Below are positions 7,352-15,578 of a stretch of DNA of 45,000 nucleotides, in pieces. Position numbers and translations under genes: made by a program. Each line of letters begins with the position of its first letter. The stretch's first letter is position 1. The DNA lies in assembly GCA_903844155.1 (NCBI GenBank), contig CAIMSU010000010.1, positions 1 to 45,000 on the forward strand, written 5' to 3'. This stretch comes from an uncultured Pseudomonadota bacterium. Its GTDB lineage: Bacteria; Myxococcota_A; UBA796; SXON01. Under the pieces are notes generated by a model. The model ran no database searches. It worked only from the letters and a program-made list of their open reading frames with translations, and was not told the DNA's origin.

Positions 7352-8508
7352 GTCGCTACCTCGAGTGTGAGGTTGAGGAGGGCGCTGAGCAGCGTATCCA
7401 CGTCCCCCTCGGTGGTGGGGCGGCCGAAGGAGACGCGGACGGCCTCGTTGGCGTCGTGAGTGGAGAGGCCCATGGCGAGGAGCACGGGGCTGGGGGTGGT
7501 CTTCGTCGAGTGACAGGCGGAGCTCGCGGAGACGAGAACACCGCGGCGATCAAGCTCCAGAAATGTCGCTTTCCCGGCGTGACCGGGGATGGCGAAATTG
7601 GAGATGTTGACCACCCGCTCGGCGCCTGATCCGTGGATTCGCAGGGCCGGCCAGTGTTTTCGCAGACCCGCCTCAAAACGGGCTTGCAACCCCGCGATCC
7701 GATCCAGGTCTGCCGCCTCGTATCGCCGCACCGCCTCGCCGAAGCCGGCGATCGCTGGGGCGTTCAGGGTCCCGCCCCTCAGCCCGCGCTCGTGACCGCC
7801 GCCGTGGAGCAGGGGGATCAGCGAAATGCCCTCCCTGCAATACAGAATCCCGACGCCCTTCGGCCCGTGGAGCTTGTGCCCGCTCGCGGTCAAGAGGCCG
7901 ATCCCCAGCGCGGCCGCGTCCAGCGGGGCCTTGCAGAAGCCCTGGGACGCGTCCACGTGCAGGATCACCCCGCGCTCCCGGCAAACGCGCCCGATGGCCT
8001 CGAGCGGCTGGATGACGCCCGTCTCGTTGTTCACGTGCTGCACAGAGACGAGCACCGTGTCCGCCTCGATCGCGCCGGCGACGTCCCCCGGCCGCACCCG
8101 CCCCTCCGCGTCCACCGGCAGCACCGTCAACCGCGCGTGGCCAGCCTCGGCCAGCCAGCGGGCCGGCTCCAGCACGCTCGGGTGCTCGACCGCGCTCACG
8201 AGGATGTGTGGCCGTGTCCGCCCCAGACCCCAAACGACGCCCTTCAGCGCGAGGTTGTTCGCCTCCGTCGCCCCAGACGTGAACGTGACCTCCTCAGGCG
8301 AGACCCCCAGCCGGTCCGCGATCCGCCCGCGTGCCCGCTCCACCTCGCGCGTGGCCCAGACGCCCGCGCTGTGGACCGAAGCGGGGTTGGCCGTGACCGC
8401 CGCCACCTCCGCGACCCTGACCGCGACGGCCTCGTCGACCGAGGTGCTGGCGGCGTGATCGAGGTAGACGCGGGCTGCGACCGGGCGGCTGGGCGAGGGC
8501 GCGGTCAC
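7342..8508 (-). CDS. Cysteine desulfurase, NifS/IscS family
   Basis: A 388-residue PLP enzyme that removes sulfur from L-cysteine and carries it as a persulfide. GTG 8508 is the start: it overlaps the TGA of the upstream mini-membrane gene (GTGA) and leaves the usual short lead into 'VYLDHAAST'. The family marks are clear: 'TSGATEANN', 'EHPS', 'NNETG', the PLP lysine in 'SGHKLHGPKG', 'GGGHERGLRGGT', and the catalytic loop 'SSACHST' with its Cys. The extreme C-terminus also ends in Thr-Cys-Pro. No IscU, SufE or other Fe-S assembly gene is nearby. The two following genes are PP-loop enzymes coupled to it by overlap, so the persulfide probably feeds them directly rather than general Fe-S assembly. 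Confidence 0.93.
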   Translation of the reverse strand: MTAPSPSRPVAARVYLDHAASTSVDEAVAVRVAEVAAVTANPASVHSAGVWATREVERARGRIADRLGVSPEEVTFTSGATEANNLALKGVVWGLGRTRPHILVSAVEHPSVLEPARWLAEAGHARLTVLPVDAEGRVRPGDVAGAIEADTVLVSVQHVNNETGVIQPLEAIGRVCRERGVILHVDASQGFCKAPLDAAALGIGLLTASGHKLHGPKGVGILYCREGISLIPLLHGGGHERGLRGGTLNAPAIAGFGEAVRRYEAADLDRIAGLQARFEAGLRKHWPALRIHGSGAERVVNISNFAIPGHAGKATFLELDRRGVLVSASSACHSTKTTPSPVLLAMGLSTHDANEAVRVSFGRPTTEGDVDTLLSALLNLTLEVATCP

Positions 8509-8645
8509 TGGGCACCGGTCTGCTCGAACATCCTCAGCGCCTGCGCCTGGCGTTCCCAGGCATCGCGGAGCTGCAGCCACCGCTGCGCCGAGAGCAGCGT
8601 CAACACGGCGTTGAGCGCCAGTAACCAGGCGAGTCGACGATTCAC
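8505..8645 (-). CDS. 46-residue single-pass membrane protein
   Basis: This tiny gene starts at GTG 8645, overlapping the TGA of the preceding gene (GTGA), and its own TGA overlaps the GTG start of the cysteine desulfurase. The chain has a basic start, one hydrophobic helix (about residues 5-20) and then an amphipathic 'RWLQLRDAWERQAQ' helix. The same architecture, with recognisably similar residues, occurs in the 67-residue protein at 15929-16132, also directly upstream of an enzyme gene. It has no known family. Its coupling on both sides argues that it is real. It could act as a membrane anchor or small scaffold. Confidence 0.65.
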   Translation of the reverse strand: MNRRLAWLLALNAVLTLLSAQRWLQLRDAWERQAQALRMFEQTGAQ

Positions 8646-8830
8646 GAGCCCACCACCACGCGCGGCGCTCGCCCGGGAACAGAGGCGCTGTCCGGCATCG
8701 GCATCAGCCATAGGATGGCGAGCAGCAGCACGTTGATGACCAGGAGTCCGGAGGCGGCGCGCCAGAGGACCTGATCGGCGAGGGACGCGGCGGCGCTTTC
8801 CGAATCGGGCCGCGCCGGGCCCGAGGTCAT
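8642..8830 (-). CDS. 62-residue single-pass membrane protein
   Basis: ATG 8830 lies 27 bases after the stop of the arylsulfotransferase-like gene. The N-terminal ~20 residues are polar (Pro/Ser/Asp/Ala). A single strong hydrophobic helix spans about residues 27-45, followed by a short Pro/Arg-rich tail. The stop overlaps the start of the next tiny gene. I recognise no family. The position in a tightly packed operon and the clear membrane helix support it as coding. Confidence 0.6.
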   Translation of the reverse strand: MTSGPARPDSESAAASLADQVLWRAASGLLVINVLLLAILWLMPMPDSASVPGRAPRVVVGS

Positions 8831-8857
8831 GCGTGCCCCGGCGCACCGGAGCGGCCG

Positions 8858-9883
8858 TCAGTCAAAGTCCACCGGCGCCCCGTCGTCATCGATACGGGAG
8901 ATGGTCTGGAAGGTGTGGCGTGCGCGGTCGTCCGGACCCACGTCCACCGACGGGACGACCCAGGACCAGACCACGGCGCCAGAGGCATCCACCTCCTCGA
9001 CGCGATCGTGCGCGGCGAGCTCCGCCGTGCCGTCCGAGAACTGGTCGTAGTCGGTGATGCCGCTCACGTCTGGCGAGCGAAACTCGTGCTGCAACGTGGA
9101 GTCCTTGATCACGAACGCCCGGTCTGGCGACCGAAGCGCGACCGAGAAGCCCTGACCGGGGACCCATTGCGCGCTGTGCGGGCGCTGGCCCAGCAGCGTG
9201 CCGGTGTTCTTCGGGCCATCGGCCCCGTCCGGCGTCTGGAAGGTGACCTCCTTCACGACGTTGCCGCTCGAATCCACGATGGCGACCTCGTTGAAGTTGC
9301 GCACGCAAACGCTGGTGGTGCCGTCGGCCAGGCGCTGCACGGCGTTCGGGTGCATCCACGCGCCGCCCTCGTCCACGTACCCGTTGAAGCGCGAATCCGA
9401 TCCGAACGCGGCCTCTCCGGACCAGGCCCAGACCTGCTTGCCGCTCGAATCCACCTCCACGACGGCGTCCGCGCCCTGAGGCGCCCACGTGCGCGTGTAC
9501 AGGGTGTCGCCGTTCGGGAGGCGGTCCACGTCGTGGCTCGCCATCGGGTCATCCAACTCCCACACGATCTGGCCGCTGTGGTCGACCTCAAACAGGCCAG
9601 TCCCGTAGATCGCGAGGATGAACGTACCGCCTTTGACGGGCTGTACGTCCATGAGCATCGGATTGCCGTGGTCTGCCGCCCAGTGGCTGCCGAGCGCGCT
9701 GGGCACATCGAGCTGCCAGGTGACCGCCCCGGTGTTGTCGACCTCGTAGAGCTGGGGGTCGCCGACGGTCGACTCCTCGCTGAACACGGTGGTGTAGTCG
9801 GGCGCACCTGTCACATCGGCTCCCGACGCGACGCTGCCAGACTGGGATGCGGGGGAGCTGCAGGCGATGAGGAGGAGGAGCAT
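8858..9883 (-). CDS. Arylsulfotransferase-like beta-propeller lipoprotein
   Basis: A 341-residue exported protein. ATG 9883 follows a GAGG ribosome site (9890-9893) with 6-base spacing. The first 8 residues end in a lipobox-like Leu-Ile-Ala-Cys, so it is probably a lipoprotein with a very short signal peptide. The body repeats Asp-Ser/Thr-Gly-x-[Val/Ile]-x-Trp units, typical of a six-bladed propeller of the ASST type. His-bearing blocks 'WMHPNAV' and 'RPHSAQWVPG' and the Arg-Asn in 'CVRNFNE' resemble the conserved His/Arg positions of arylsulfate sulfotransferases, which move sulfate from one phenol to another in the periplasm. Many such homologues have unproven activity. It is the first gene of the nine-gene operon ending at 3123. 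Confidence 0.75.
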   Translation of the reverse strand: MLLLLIACSSPASQSGSVASGADVTGAPDYTTVFSEESTVGDPQLYEVDNTGAVTWQLDVPSALGSHWAADHGNPMLMDVQPVKGGTFILAIYGTGLFEVDHSGQIVWELDDPMASHDVDRLPNGDTLYTRTWAPQGADAVVEVDSSGKQVWAWSGEAAFGSDSRFNGYVDEGGAWMHPNAVQRLADGTTSVCVRNFNEVAIVDSSGNVVKEVTFQTPDGADGPKNTGTLLGQRPHSAQWVPGQGFSVALRSPDRAFVIKDSTLQHEFRSPDVSGITDYDQFSDGTAELAAHDRVEEVDASGAVVWSWVVPSVDVGPDDRARHTFQTISRIDDDGAPVDFD

Positions 9884-9899
9884 GGTAGACCTCAGGGCG

Positions 9900-9928
9900 A
9901 GAATACCACGGAAATCGCCGCCGCTCAA
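9900..9928 (-). promoter_or_regulatory. Sigma70-like promoter for the nine-gene operon
   Basis: Reading the minus strand, TTGAGC (9928-9923) and TATTCT (9905-9900) are separated by exactly 17 bases. A start of transcription would fall around 9892-9895, close to the GAGG ribosome site. The ATG at 9883 follows. The intergenic gap to the divergent plus-strand gene is only about 63 bases, so any operator here would affect both directions. Confidence 0.6.
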
Positions 9929-9946
9929 CGCCGCCACGAGCGCATC

Positions 9947-11737
9947 GTGCGATTGTTTGCGGCCTGGGTTACCGAGGCCCCCGTGCGCCGCTGGCTCCTC
10001 CTCGTTCAGTCGATCCTGCTGAGCGCCTTCATGGTCTGCCCGGCCCCATCCGGGGCGGGTTCTCGGGTGATCGGGAGCCCGGACGGCGACATCGCGAAGC
10101 ACGTCTGGACCCTGTGGTGGATGCGAAAGGAGGCCCTCGACGGCGTCTCCGGGCTGCTGACCCGGTATGTCAATTTCCCCGACGGCGTCCACCTCTACCC
10201 CATCGATCCCCTCGACGGGCTGCTCGGCATCCTCGTGCCGCTTCCGCCGGTGGTGCTGGCGAACACGCTGGCGTTTTTGCACCTCACCCTCCTCGGGCTC
10301 GCGGCGGGGTGGCTCGGGCGGCTGGTCTCTGGCTCGCGCCTCGGCGGGTATGTGGCGGGGGCGATGGCGCAGGGCTCGGCATTCGCAGCGTTCACCCTGC
10401 ATGTTGGCGTCGGGGAGCTGCGCCAGTATTGGTGGTTGCCGCTCGGGCTCGGGTGCCTCGTGAGGGCCTCGGAGACGGGGCGATGGCGGTGGTTCGCTGC
10501 GCTCGGACTCACGGGCGCGGGCGCGACATTGTCCTGTTTCTATCATGGTGCTTTCCTGGCGGTCGCGTCGGCGACGTGGCTCGTCTTCCACCCGCCGCGG
10601 TCCGTTCGTGCGCTCGGTGGCTATGCCCTCGCGGCTGCGCTCGCCGGGGCGCCCTCGCTCGCGGCGGCTCACGTATTCGCCAGCTCCTACGGGGGTTCTA
10701 CAGCATTGAGCTCGCTGTCCGATGCGAAGACGGGCTCGCCGACGGCGGACGACGCGGGGACGGCTGCTTCGCTGGAGGATCTATACCTGCCGAGGTCGTG
10801 GGCGCGGGACCGGCTGACGACGGTCGAAAAGGCGTACACCGGCGGGCGCTATCTCGGACTGTTGGCCGTTCTCCTCGCGGCGATCGGCGTTCGCGCTGCA
10901 CCTCGACGTGCGCTCCCGTGGGTCGCGGTTGGCGTGGTCGGCGCGGTCCTCTCGCTGGGCTCCGTGCCGGGGACGGGCGTGATCGCGGGCCTTTTCGCGC
11001 ACATCGGCTTGCCGTTCGCCTGGCTCAACAGCCTCCTGGCGCGGGTGGCGGAGCCCGTCAACTTCCCGGCGCGGTTCCTTGCGATCCCGATGATCGCCAT
11101 CCCCGTCCTCGCGAGCCTCGCCACGCGCTGGCGCTGGACGGCGCTGCTCGTCCCGCTGGCGATCCTCGAGATCCAGGCGGGGGATCTCGTTCCGTGGCCG
11201 CGTGAGACCCTCTCCTTTCCGCCCGTCGCCGGCCTCTCCGGCCGCGGCGCGGTGCTCGACCTCGGCGTCGTCCTCGACGATTCCCACGCCAGCCGGGTCC
11301 TCGACATGGCCGTGCAGATGTCGCTTTCAAGCCCGACAGAGGCGGTGCCGATCGACCGGCTCGATCGCTGGAACGACAGCGGAACGCGTTGGGCACGGGC
11401 CTTGCCGCTCGCTCAGGCGCTCGCGAGCCGCGCGCCTGGCCCCGACCGGCCCGCGCAGCAGTACCGCGAGGATCTCGTGCTGATGCGGGATCGCGGCTTC
11501 GAGCGGATCCTGCTCACCCACCCGAGCGACGGCCTCGACCCCCAGTACGACAGCCTGCTCACGGCCCTCTGTGGCCCTCCGCAGCGCTCCGAGCTGGCCA
11601 CGCTGTGGACGCTCCCGGAGACGACCTCCACGCCCGCCGAGCTCGCCCAGTGGACGGCCGACCAGACCGCGCGCATCGCGGCGTTGGTGGACGCAGACAC
11701 GCCCGGGCACTACCCGACCTCGCCCGCGTTGCAATGA
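9947..11737 (+). CDS. Large multi-pass membrane protein, glycosyltransferase-like
   Basis: About 596 residues from GTG 9947; the long open frame further upstream is antisense to the preceding gene. The chain starts with a membrane helix. A loop with 'GDIAKHVWTLWWMRKEAL' and a 'NFPDG' segment follows, then about ten more hydrophobic helices up to residue ~420, then a ~170-residue soluble tail. This topology, with an Asp-containing first periplasmic loop, resembles GT-C-type lipid-linked glycosyltransferases and the YfhO/DUF6311-like groups. I cannot place it firmly. The C-terminal part has a 'RFLAIP' helix and then 'VLDLGVVLDD'. It is divergent from the operon at 3123-9883 and may act on the same envelope product; that is inference. 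Confidence 0.7.
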   Translation: MRLFAAWVTEAPVRRWLLLVQSILLSAFMVCPAPSGAGSRVIGSPDGDIAKHVWTLWWMRKEALDGVSGLLTRYVNFPDGVHLYPIDPLDGLLGILVPLPPVVLANTLAFLHLTLLGLAAGWLGRLVSGSRLGGYVAGAMAQGSAFAAFTLHVGVGELRQYWWLPLGLGCLVRASETGRWRWFAALGLTGAGATLSCFYHGAFLAVASATWLVFHPPRSVRALGGYALAAALAGAPSLAAAHVFASSYGGSTALSSLSDAKTGSPTADDAGTAASLEDLYLPRSWARDRLTTVEKAYTGGRYLGLLAVLLAAIGVRAAPRRALPWVAVGVVGAVLSLGSVPGTGVIAGLFAHIGLPFAWLNSLLARVAEPVNFPARFLAIPMIAIPVLASLATRWRWTALLVPLAILEIQAGDLVPWPRETLSFPPVAGLSGRGAVLDLGVVLDDSHASRVLDMAVQMSLSSPTEAVPIDRLDRWNDSGTRWARALPLAQALASRAPGPDRPAQQYREDLVLMRDRGFERILLTHPSDGLDPQYDSLLTALCGPPQRSELATLWTLPETTSTPAELAQWTADQTARIAALVDADTPGHYPTSPALQ

Positions 11738-11756
11738 CGTCGCCTGGCGCTCCGGG

Positions 11757-12065
11757 CTACGGGCGCGCCGTAATTGCCGCCTCGATCGCCTGAACTGCCG
11801 CAGACCCCGGGCCACAGTCCCCGCTGGCGCGCAGGCGATCCAGCGCGGCGGCCTCGTCTGCGGTCGGCTCCTCGTGCCCCTGCCGTCGCATGGCCGCGTG
11901 GAGCCGCGAGACGGTCGCTTCGCACTGGCTGGCTGCCGGGACCGGCGCGTAGTGCATCGCCACCCAGCCTGGCGCCTGCCGGGACGACTGGAGGGCGACG
12001 AAGCCCACGGTGGCGGCGTCGACGAGGAGGATGGCGGCGGCGAGGGCTCGGAGGAACCAGGGCAA
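11757..12065 (-). CDS. Small exported or membrane-anchored protein
   Basis: About 102 residues from TTG 12065, the only in-frame conventional start after a long stretch without one. A GGGGG tract lies upstream. One hydrophobic helix (about 5-25) is followed by a soluble Ala/Arg/Glu-rich domain with two Cys residues (about 48 and 84) that could form a disulfide. It has no recognised family. It lies on the opposite strand, just after the membrane protein gene (20-base gap) and 27 bases from the divergent sulfatase-like gene. Confidence 0.5.
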   Translation of the reverse strand: MPWFLRALAAAILLVDAATVGFVALQSSRQAPGWVAMHYAPVPAASQCEATVSRLHAAMRRQGHEEPTADEAAALDRLRASGDCGPGSAAVQAIEAAITARP

Positions 12066-12092
12066 GGTTAGGGCTACCCCCGGTGAACTATC

Positions 12093-13451
12093 ATGAAACC
12101 CACGACGGCTACTGGCGGATCCGTGCTGCTCGCCGTCTCGCTTTGCGCGCTCCTCGTCGCGCCCGCGTGTGGGCACGAGGCGACCCGGCCGAACGTCCTG
12201 ATCGTGAGCATCGACACGCTCCGGGCCGACCGCGTCGGCCGGAAGGACGCTCGGGGCCAGTCTCTCACCCCAAACCTCGATGCCTTCGCCGCCAACGCCG
12301 CGATCTACACCTCGGCATGGAGCCAGGCCAACGAGACGCTGTACTCCCACGCGGCGCTCTTCACCGGTCGCTACGCCTCTGAGCTCGGGCCCATCGACTA
12401 CACCCGCTTCACCATCGCGGGTGCGCCAACGCTCGCCTCGACGCTCCACGCCGCCGGCTATCGCACCGAAGCGGTGGTCGCAGGCGGACATCTCGCGCCC
12501 GAGTTCGGGCTGGACGTCGGTTTTGACCGCTACGCCAGCGGCCGGGACTTCGGCTCCTTCCAGCAGACCGTGCCCCTCGCGCTCGACCGCCTCGACCTCA
12601 TCGACGCTGGCGATGCGCCGTGGCTATTGTTCGTGCACGGCTACGACGTCCACGCGCCGTACGTGAACTGGGGCCCGCTCTTTCGCAGCGAAACGCCGAA
12701 GTATACAGGGTCGCTGCTGGAGGCGAGCCTCGTCCCGTGGAGCTTCGAGCAGATCCTCCGGGGCGCCCGGTACCCGAACTTTCGGCCTTCGCTCGTGGAT
12801 CGCGGCGACCGCACGATCCTCGACGCGAGCATCTTCGACGCGCTGGAGAGCTACGCCACGGCGCACCCCGAGGACGCGGTGCCGCTCACCGGGGACGACG
12901 TCGCCTACGTGCGCGGCATGTACGACGCCTCCGTGCGCTACGCGGACTATCAAGTCGGCGTTCTTCTCGACGAATTGACGTCGCGTGGCCTGGACCAGAG
13001 CACCATCGTCGTCATCCTGTCCGACCACGGCGAGGACCTGCTGGAGCACGGCCACGTGAACCATCGCCTCTCCCTCCACGACGAAAACCTGCATGTCCCC
13101 TTGATGATGCGCGGGCCCGGCGTCGTCCCGGGCGTCACGACCACGCCGGTCGCGCTGGTCGATGTGCTCCCCACCGTCGCCGGGCTGCTCGGCGTCGCCC
13201 CGCCCGGTGGACGTGGCCGCCCGCTCACGGCCCCAGACCCCGACCGCGCCATCTACAGCGAGGCCGCACGCGGAGAGATCTCGGTCCGAACGGCAGAAGG
13301 CAGACTGTCCGTGCCGCGCGGGCTGACGGGTCCGCTCCCCGACCTGGCACCGCCGCGCGCCTTCGTCACCGACGCCGCCGGCCAACCCGTGCCGTGGACG
13401 GACCCGCTGACGGCCCGCCTCTACGCGCGCCTGCTCGCGGAGGCGCCGTGA
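12093..13451 (+). CDS. Sulfatase-fold (alkaline phosphatase superfamily) lipoprotein or exported enzyme 1
   Basis: 452 residues from ATG 12093. The signal peptide ends near a Cys at residue 26, so lipidation is possible. The fold is shown by 'VLIVSIDTLRADRVG' (metal ligand D41), 'HAALFTGRYAS' (84-94), 'LLFVHGYDVHAPY' and 'LSDHGEDLLEHGH' (second metal site). The sulfatase Cys/Ser-x-Pro-x-Arg motif that would be converted to formylglycine is absent. The aligned stretch is T82-L-Y-S-H, which gives a Thr nucleophile as in LtaS-type phosphotransferases and the Thr group of 'sulfatases'. A phospho- or phosphonate-ester role is therefore at least as likely as sulfate hydrolysis. Its stop overlaps the start of an EF-hand gene (GTGA). 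Confidence 0.85.
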   Translation: MKPTTATGGSVLLAVSLCALLVAPACGHEATRPNVLIVSIDTLRADRVGRKDARGQSLTPNLDAFAANAAIYTSAWSQANETLYSHAALFTGRYASELGPIDYTRFTIAGAPTLASTLHAAGYRTEAVVAGGHLAPEFGLDVGFDRYASGRDFGSFQQTVPLALDRLDLIDAGDAPWLLFVHGYDVHAPYVNWGPLFRSETPKYTGSLLEASLVPWSFEQILRGARYPNFRPSLVDRGDRTILDASIFDALESYATAHPEDAVPLTGDDVAYVRGMYDASVRYADYQVGVLLDELTSRGLDQSTIVVILSDHGEDLLEHGHVNHRLSLHDENLHVPLMMRGPGVVPGVTTTPVALVDVLPTVAGLLGVAPPGGRGRPLTAPDPDRAIYSEAARGEISVRTAEGRLSVPRGLTGPLPDLAPPRAFVTDAAGQPVPWTDPLTARLYARLLAEAP

Positions 13452-13756
13452 CGCTCGCGCGTGGGATCGAGGCGTTGGTCCTGCTTGTTTCGGCGGCGGG
13501 GGTGCTCGTCTACGCGGTCCTGCTTCTGCGGGCCGGGCCGCCGCTGCATCACCCCGCGCAGACCGCCCGGCTCATGGCCGCGCTGGACGCGAACGGGAGC
13601 GGCGCGCTGGAGGCTGCGGAGCTCGACGGCACCGACCCTCCCGGCCAGTCCTGGCACGACGAGGACCTCGATGGCGACGGGAAGATCGAGCCACGCGAGC
13701 TGGAGATCGCGATGGACGAGCAGGACCCGCGTTGGCTCCTGCGCATGCCGGAGTGA
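13448..13756 (+). CDS. Membrane-anchored EF-hand protein
   Basis: 102 residues from GTG 13448, overlapping the stop of the sulfatase-like gene by 4 bases. One N-terminal membrane helix (about 7-27) is followed by two EF-hand loops: 'DANGSGALEAAE' at about 46-57 and 'DLDGDGKIEPRE' at about 71-82. Both have the Asp-x-[Asp/Asn]-x-[Asp/Ser]-Gly spacing and the terminal Glu expected for calcium binding. The chain probably faces the periplasm. Translational coupling suggests that it binds or regulates the partner enzyme, or supplies calcium. A similar EF-hand protein precedes the second sulfatase-like gene. Confidence 0.8.
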   Translation: MTLARGIEALVLLVSAAGVLVYAVLLLRAGPPLHHPAQTARLMAALDANGSGALEAAELDGTDPPGQSWHDEDLDGDGKIEPRELEIAMDEQDPRWLLRMPE

Positions 13757-13762
13757 GCGCGA

Positions 13763-15475
13763 TCAGGGCGCCTGAGGCGGGCTGGGCGACGTGCCGGGCG
13801 CGAAGCTCGCGAGGACCGTGTCGGCGACGTGCTCAGCGAGGACGTGGGCGCCAGTGTACGTGTAGTGCGAAAACGAGTTCGGGTAGGTTGGCTCGAAGAA
13901 ATAGCCCTGCGGGTCGGCGTCGAAGACGTGCAGGTTGTCGATGAACTGCACGCCTGGCTTCTCCGGCGCGTAGAGGTGCAGGGAGTCGAGTTCGAACGAG
14001 GGGTATTGCATGATCACCAGCTTGCTGCCGTACTCCTCCGCGAGCTGGTAGAGGGCGGCGTAGTTCTGCTTCAGGCTCGGCGTGTGCTCGACCGCCATCG
14101 CCAGCACCTCCGGGACGCGCTCCGGCTGGCCGGACAGCCGAAAAAGCTTCGCCAACTCGAAGTATTCCGCGACGCGCCCCTGGGACTGCAAAAGCTTCCA
14201 GCGGATCGCCTCCTCCTTGTCCGTCTGGCCCGTCTCCCGGTAGACCTGGCTCAGGAGCCACATGTTCGACGCGCGCCCGGGGCTGATGTCCAGCGCGTTG
14301 AGCAGGCTCTTCTCAGCGTTGTCCCAGTCCTTCTTCCCGATGTAGGCGCGCCCCCGGTCTGCCTCCACGATCAAGCGTGCCGGCGGCAGGACATCGTGGT
14401 ATTTGATGCGTACCATCGGCACAATCTCCCCGATGACCGCCAGCGCCTCGTCGTACTGCCCGCGCGCGAGCAGCACCTCCACGTCCTCCAACTGGATGTA
14501 CTGCCGGGTGAGGTCGGGTTCGAGCATGCCATCCGTGCCGGCGAGCGCATCGTCGAGGATCGCCTGCGCCTCCGGGTACTCCTTCTGGCGGACGTGCAGA
14601 TCGGCCAGTTCAACCGGATACATTCCCTCTTCGGGGTGGGCCGTCATGGCGCCCGCCATCGTCTGGTAGGCGTCGTCCGCGTGCCCCTCGCTGTAGAGGA
14701 TCTCGGCGAGCAGGCAGAACCCGACGCCGCGCTCCACCGTCACCTGCCGCGCGATGTCTTCCGCCTGCTTCAACCTGCCGATCCGCATGAGGTAGACGGC
14801 GGCCTGGGCACGGTCGATGGCGTCCGGGTCGTCCGCGATGCGCATCTCCTTCAAGTAGTTGCCGAGCTGAATCACCTTTTCGCGCGCCGAGGTCGGGAGG
14901 TCGGCGAAGGACTGGATGTCGGTGACGTTCGCGTTGCTGCGCAGCCGAATCCCCTCCAGCACCCAGCTCGCCAATTGCACCGTTCGCAGCGAGTTCATCC
15001 AGCTCGGGAGCATCGCCGAGACCGGCACCCACTCGTTGGGCGTGTCCTTGATGCCCATCATCGCGATGATCATGTGCGGACGCGTGTTCGGCAGGGTCAT
15101 CCTCAGGAGTTCCAACGTCGAGCCCGTCGTCCCGCCCATCATCCCGTTGTTGAGCACCCGGAAGTGGATGGCGGACTGGCGCGTGTTGAGGATGGTCTCG
15201 AGCTGTGCCGGGTAGGAGGTCCGCGGGACCAGCATCGTCCCCGCCTCGTCGCCAGCGACGGCCGTCGTGGACTCGCCGATGCAGAGGATGCGGACCTCGT
15301 CGCCCCCCGCGGCGATCGACGCCTCGTTGGTGTGGTATTGATAGGCGGCGAACGCCTTGTATGCGACGGAGAGGGTGGCTTCGAGCGCGAGGAACGTGAC
15401 GAAGGTGCCGAGGAGCAGCGAGAACGCCCGTCGGGCCGTCTTGCGACGCAGGAAGCGGAGCGGCGGTCGGGGCAT
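13763..15475 (-). CDS. SGNH/GDSL-type hydrolase with an internal TPR domain
   Basis: 570 residues from ATG 15475. An N-terminal basic stretch and one membrane helix (about 16-38) anchor it. Residues ~60-180 carry SGNH-like blocks: 'ILCIGEST' (candidate nucleophile S69), a Gly in 'LNNGMMGG', and a later 'NEW' segment. Residues ~220-470 are helical repeats of the TPR kind, with Ala/Gly/Tyr at repeat spacing. The C-terminal ~90 residues return to an SGNH-like end ('QYPSFELDSL', 'FIDNLHVFD', 'HYTYTGAHVLAEH') with candidate Asp and His. The hydrolase domain is thus split by TPRs. SGNH enzymes remove or transfer acyl groups on glycans and lipids. It is convergent with the EF-hand gene (6-base gap). 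Confidence 0.75.
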   Translation of the reverse strand: MPRPPLRFLRRKTARRAFSLLLGTFVTFLALEATLSVAYKAFAAYQYHTNEASIAAGGDEVRILCIGESTTAVAGDEAGTMLVPRTSYPAQLETILNTRQSAIHFRVLNNGMMGGTTGSTLELLRMTLPNTRPHMIIAMMGIKDTPNEWVPVSAMLPSWMNSLRTVQLASWVLEGIRLRSNANVTDIQSFADLPTSAREKVIQLGNYLKEMRIADDPDAIDRAQAAVYLMRIGRLKQAEDIARQVTVERGVGFCLLAEILYSEGHADDAYQTMAGAMTAHPEEGMYPVELADLHVRQKEYPEAQAILDDALAGTDGMLEPDLTRQYIQLEDVEVLLARGQYDEALAVIGEIVPMVRIKYHDVLPPARLIVEADRGRAYIGKKDWDNAEKSLLNALDISPGRASNMWLLSQVYRETGQTDKEEAIRWKLLQSQGRVAEYFELAKLFRLSGQPERVPEVLAMAVEHTPSLKQNYAALYQLAEEYGSKLVIMQYPSFELDSLHLYAPEKPGVQFIDNLHVFDADPQGYFFEPTYPNSFSHYTYTGAHVLAEHVADTVLASFAPGTSPSPPQAP

Positions 15476-15578
15476 TGCGCGGCATCATGCCACGGCGACG
15501 GCCTGCTGTCCCGCGCCGGGATCGGCGGCCCTCCAAGGTGGGGCCGCTCGGTGGCGACGGGGTCGTTATGCTGATTGC

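Noticed and set aside
8915-9946. Long upstream extension of the membrane protein gene
   Set aside because: The extension is antisense to the arylsulfotransferase-like gene and has shadow composition; the membrane protein begins near 9947.
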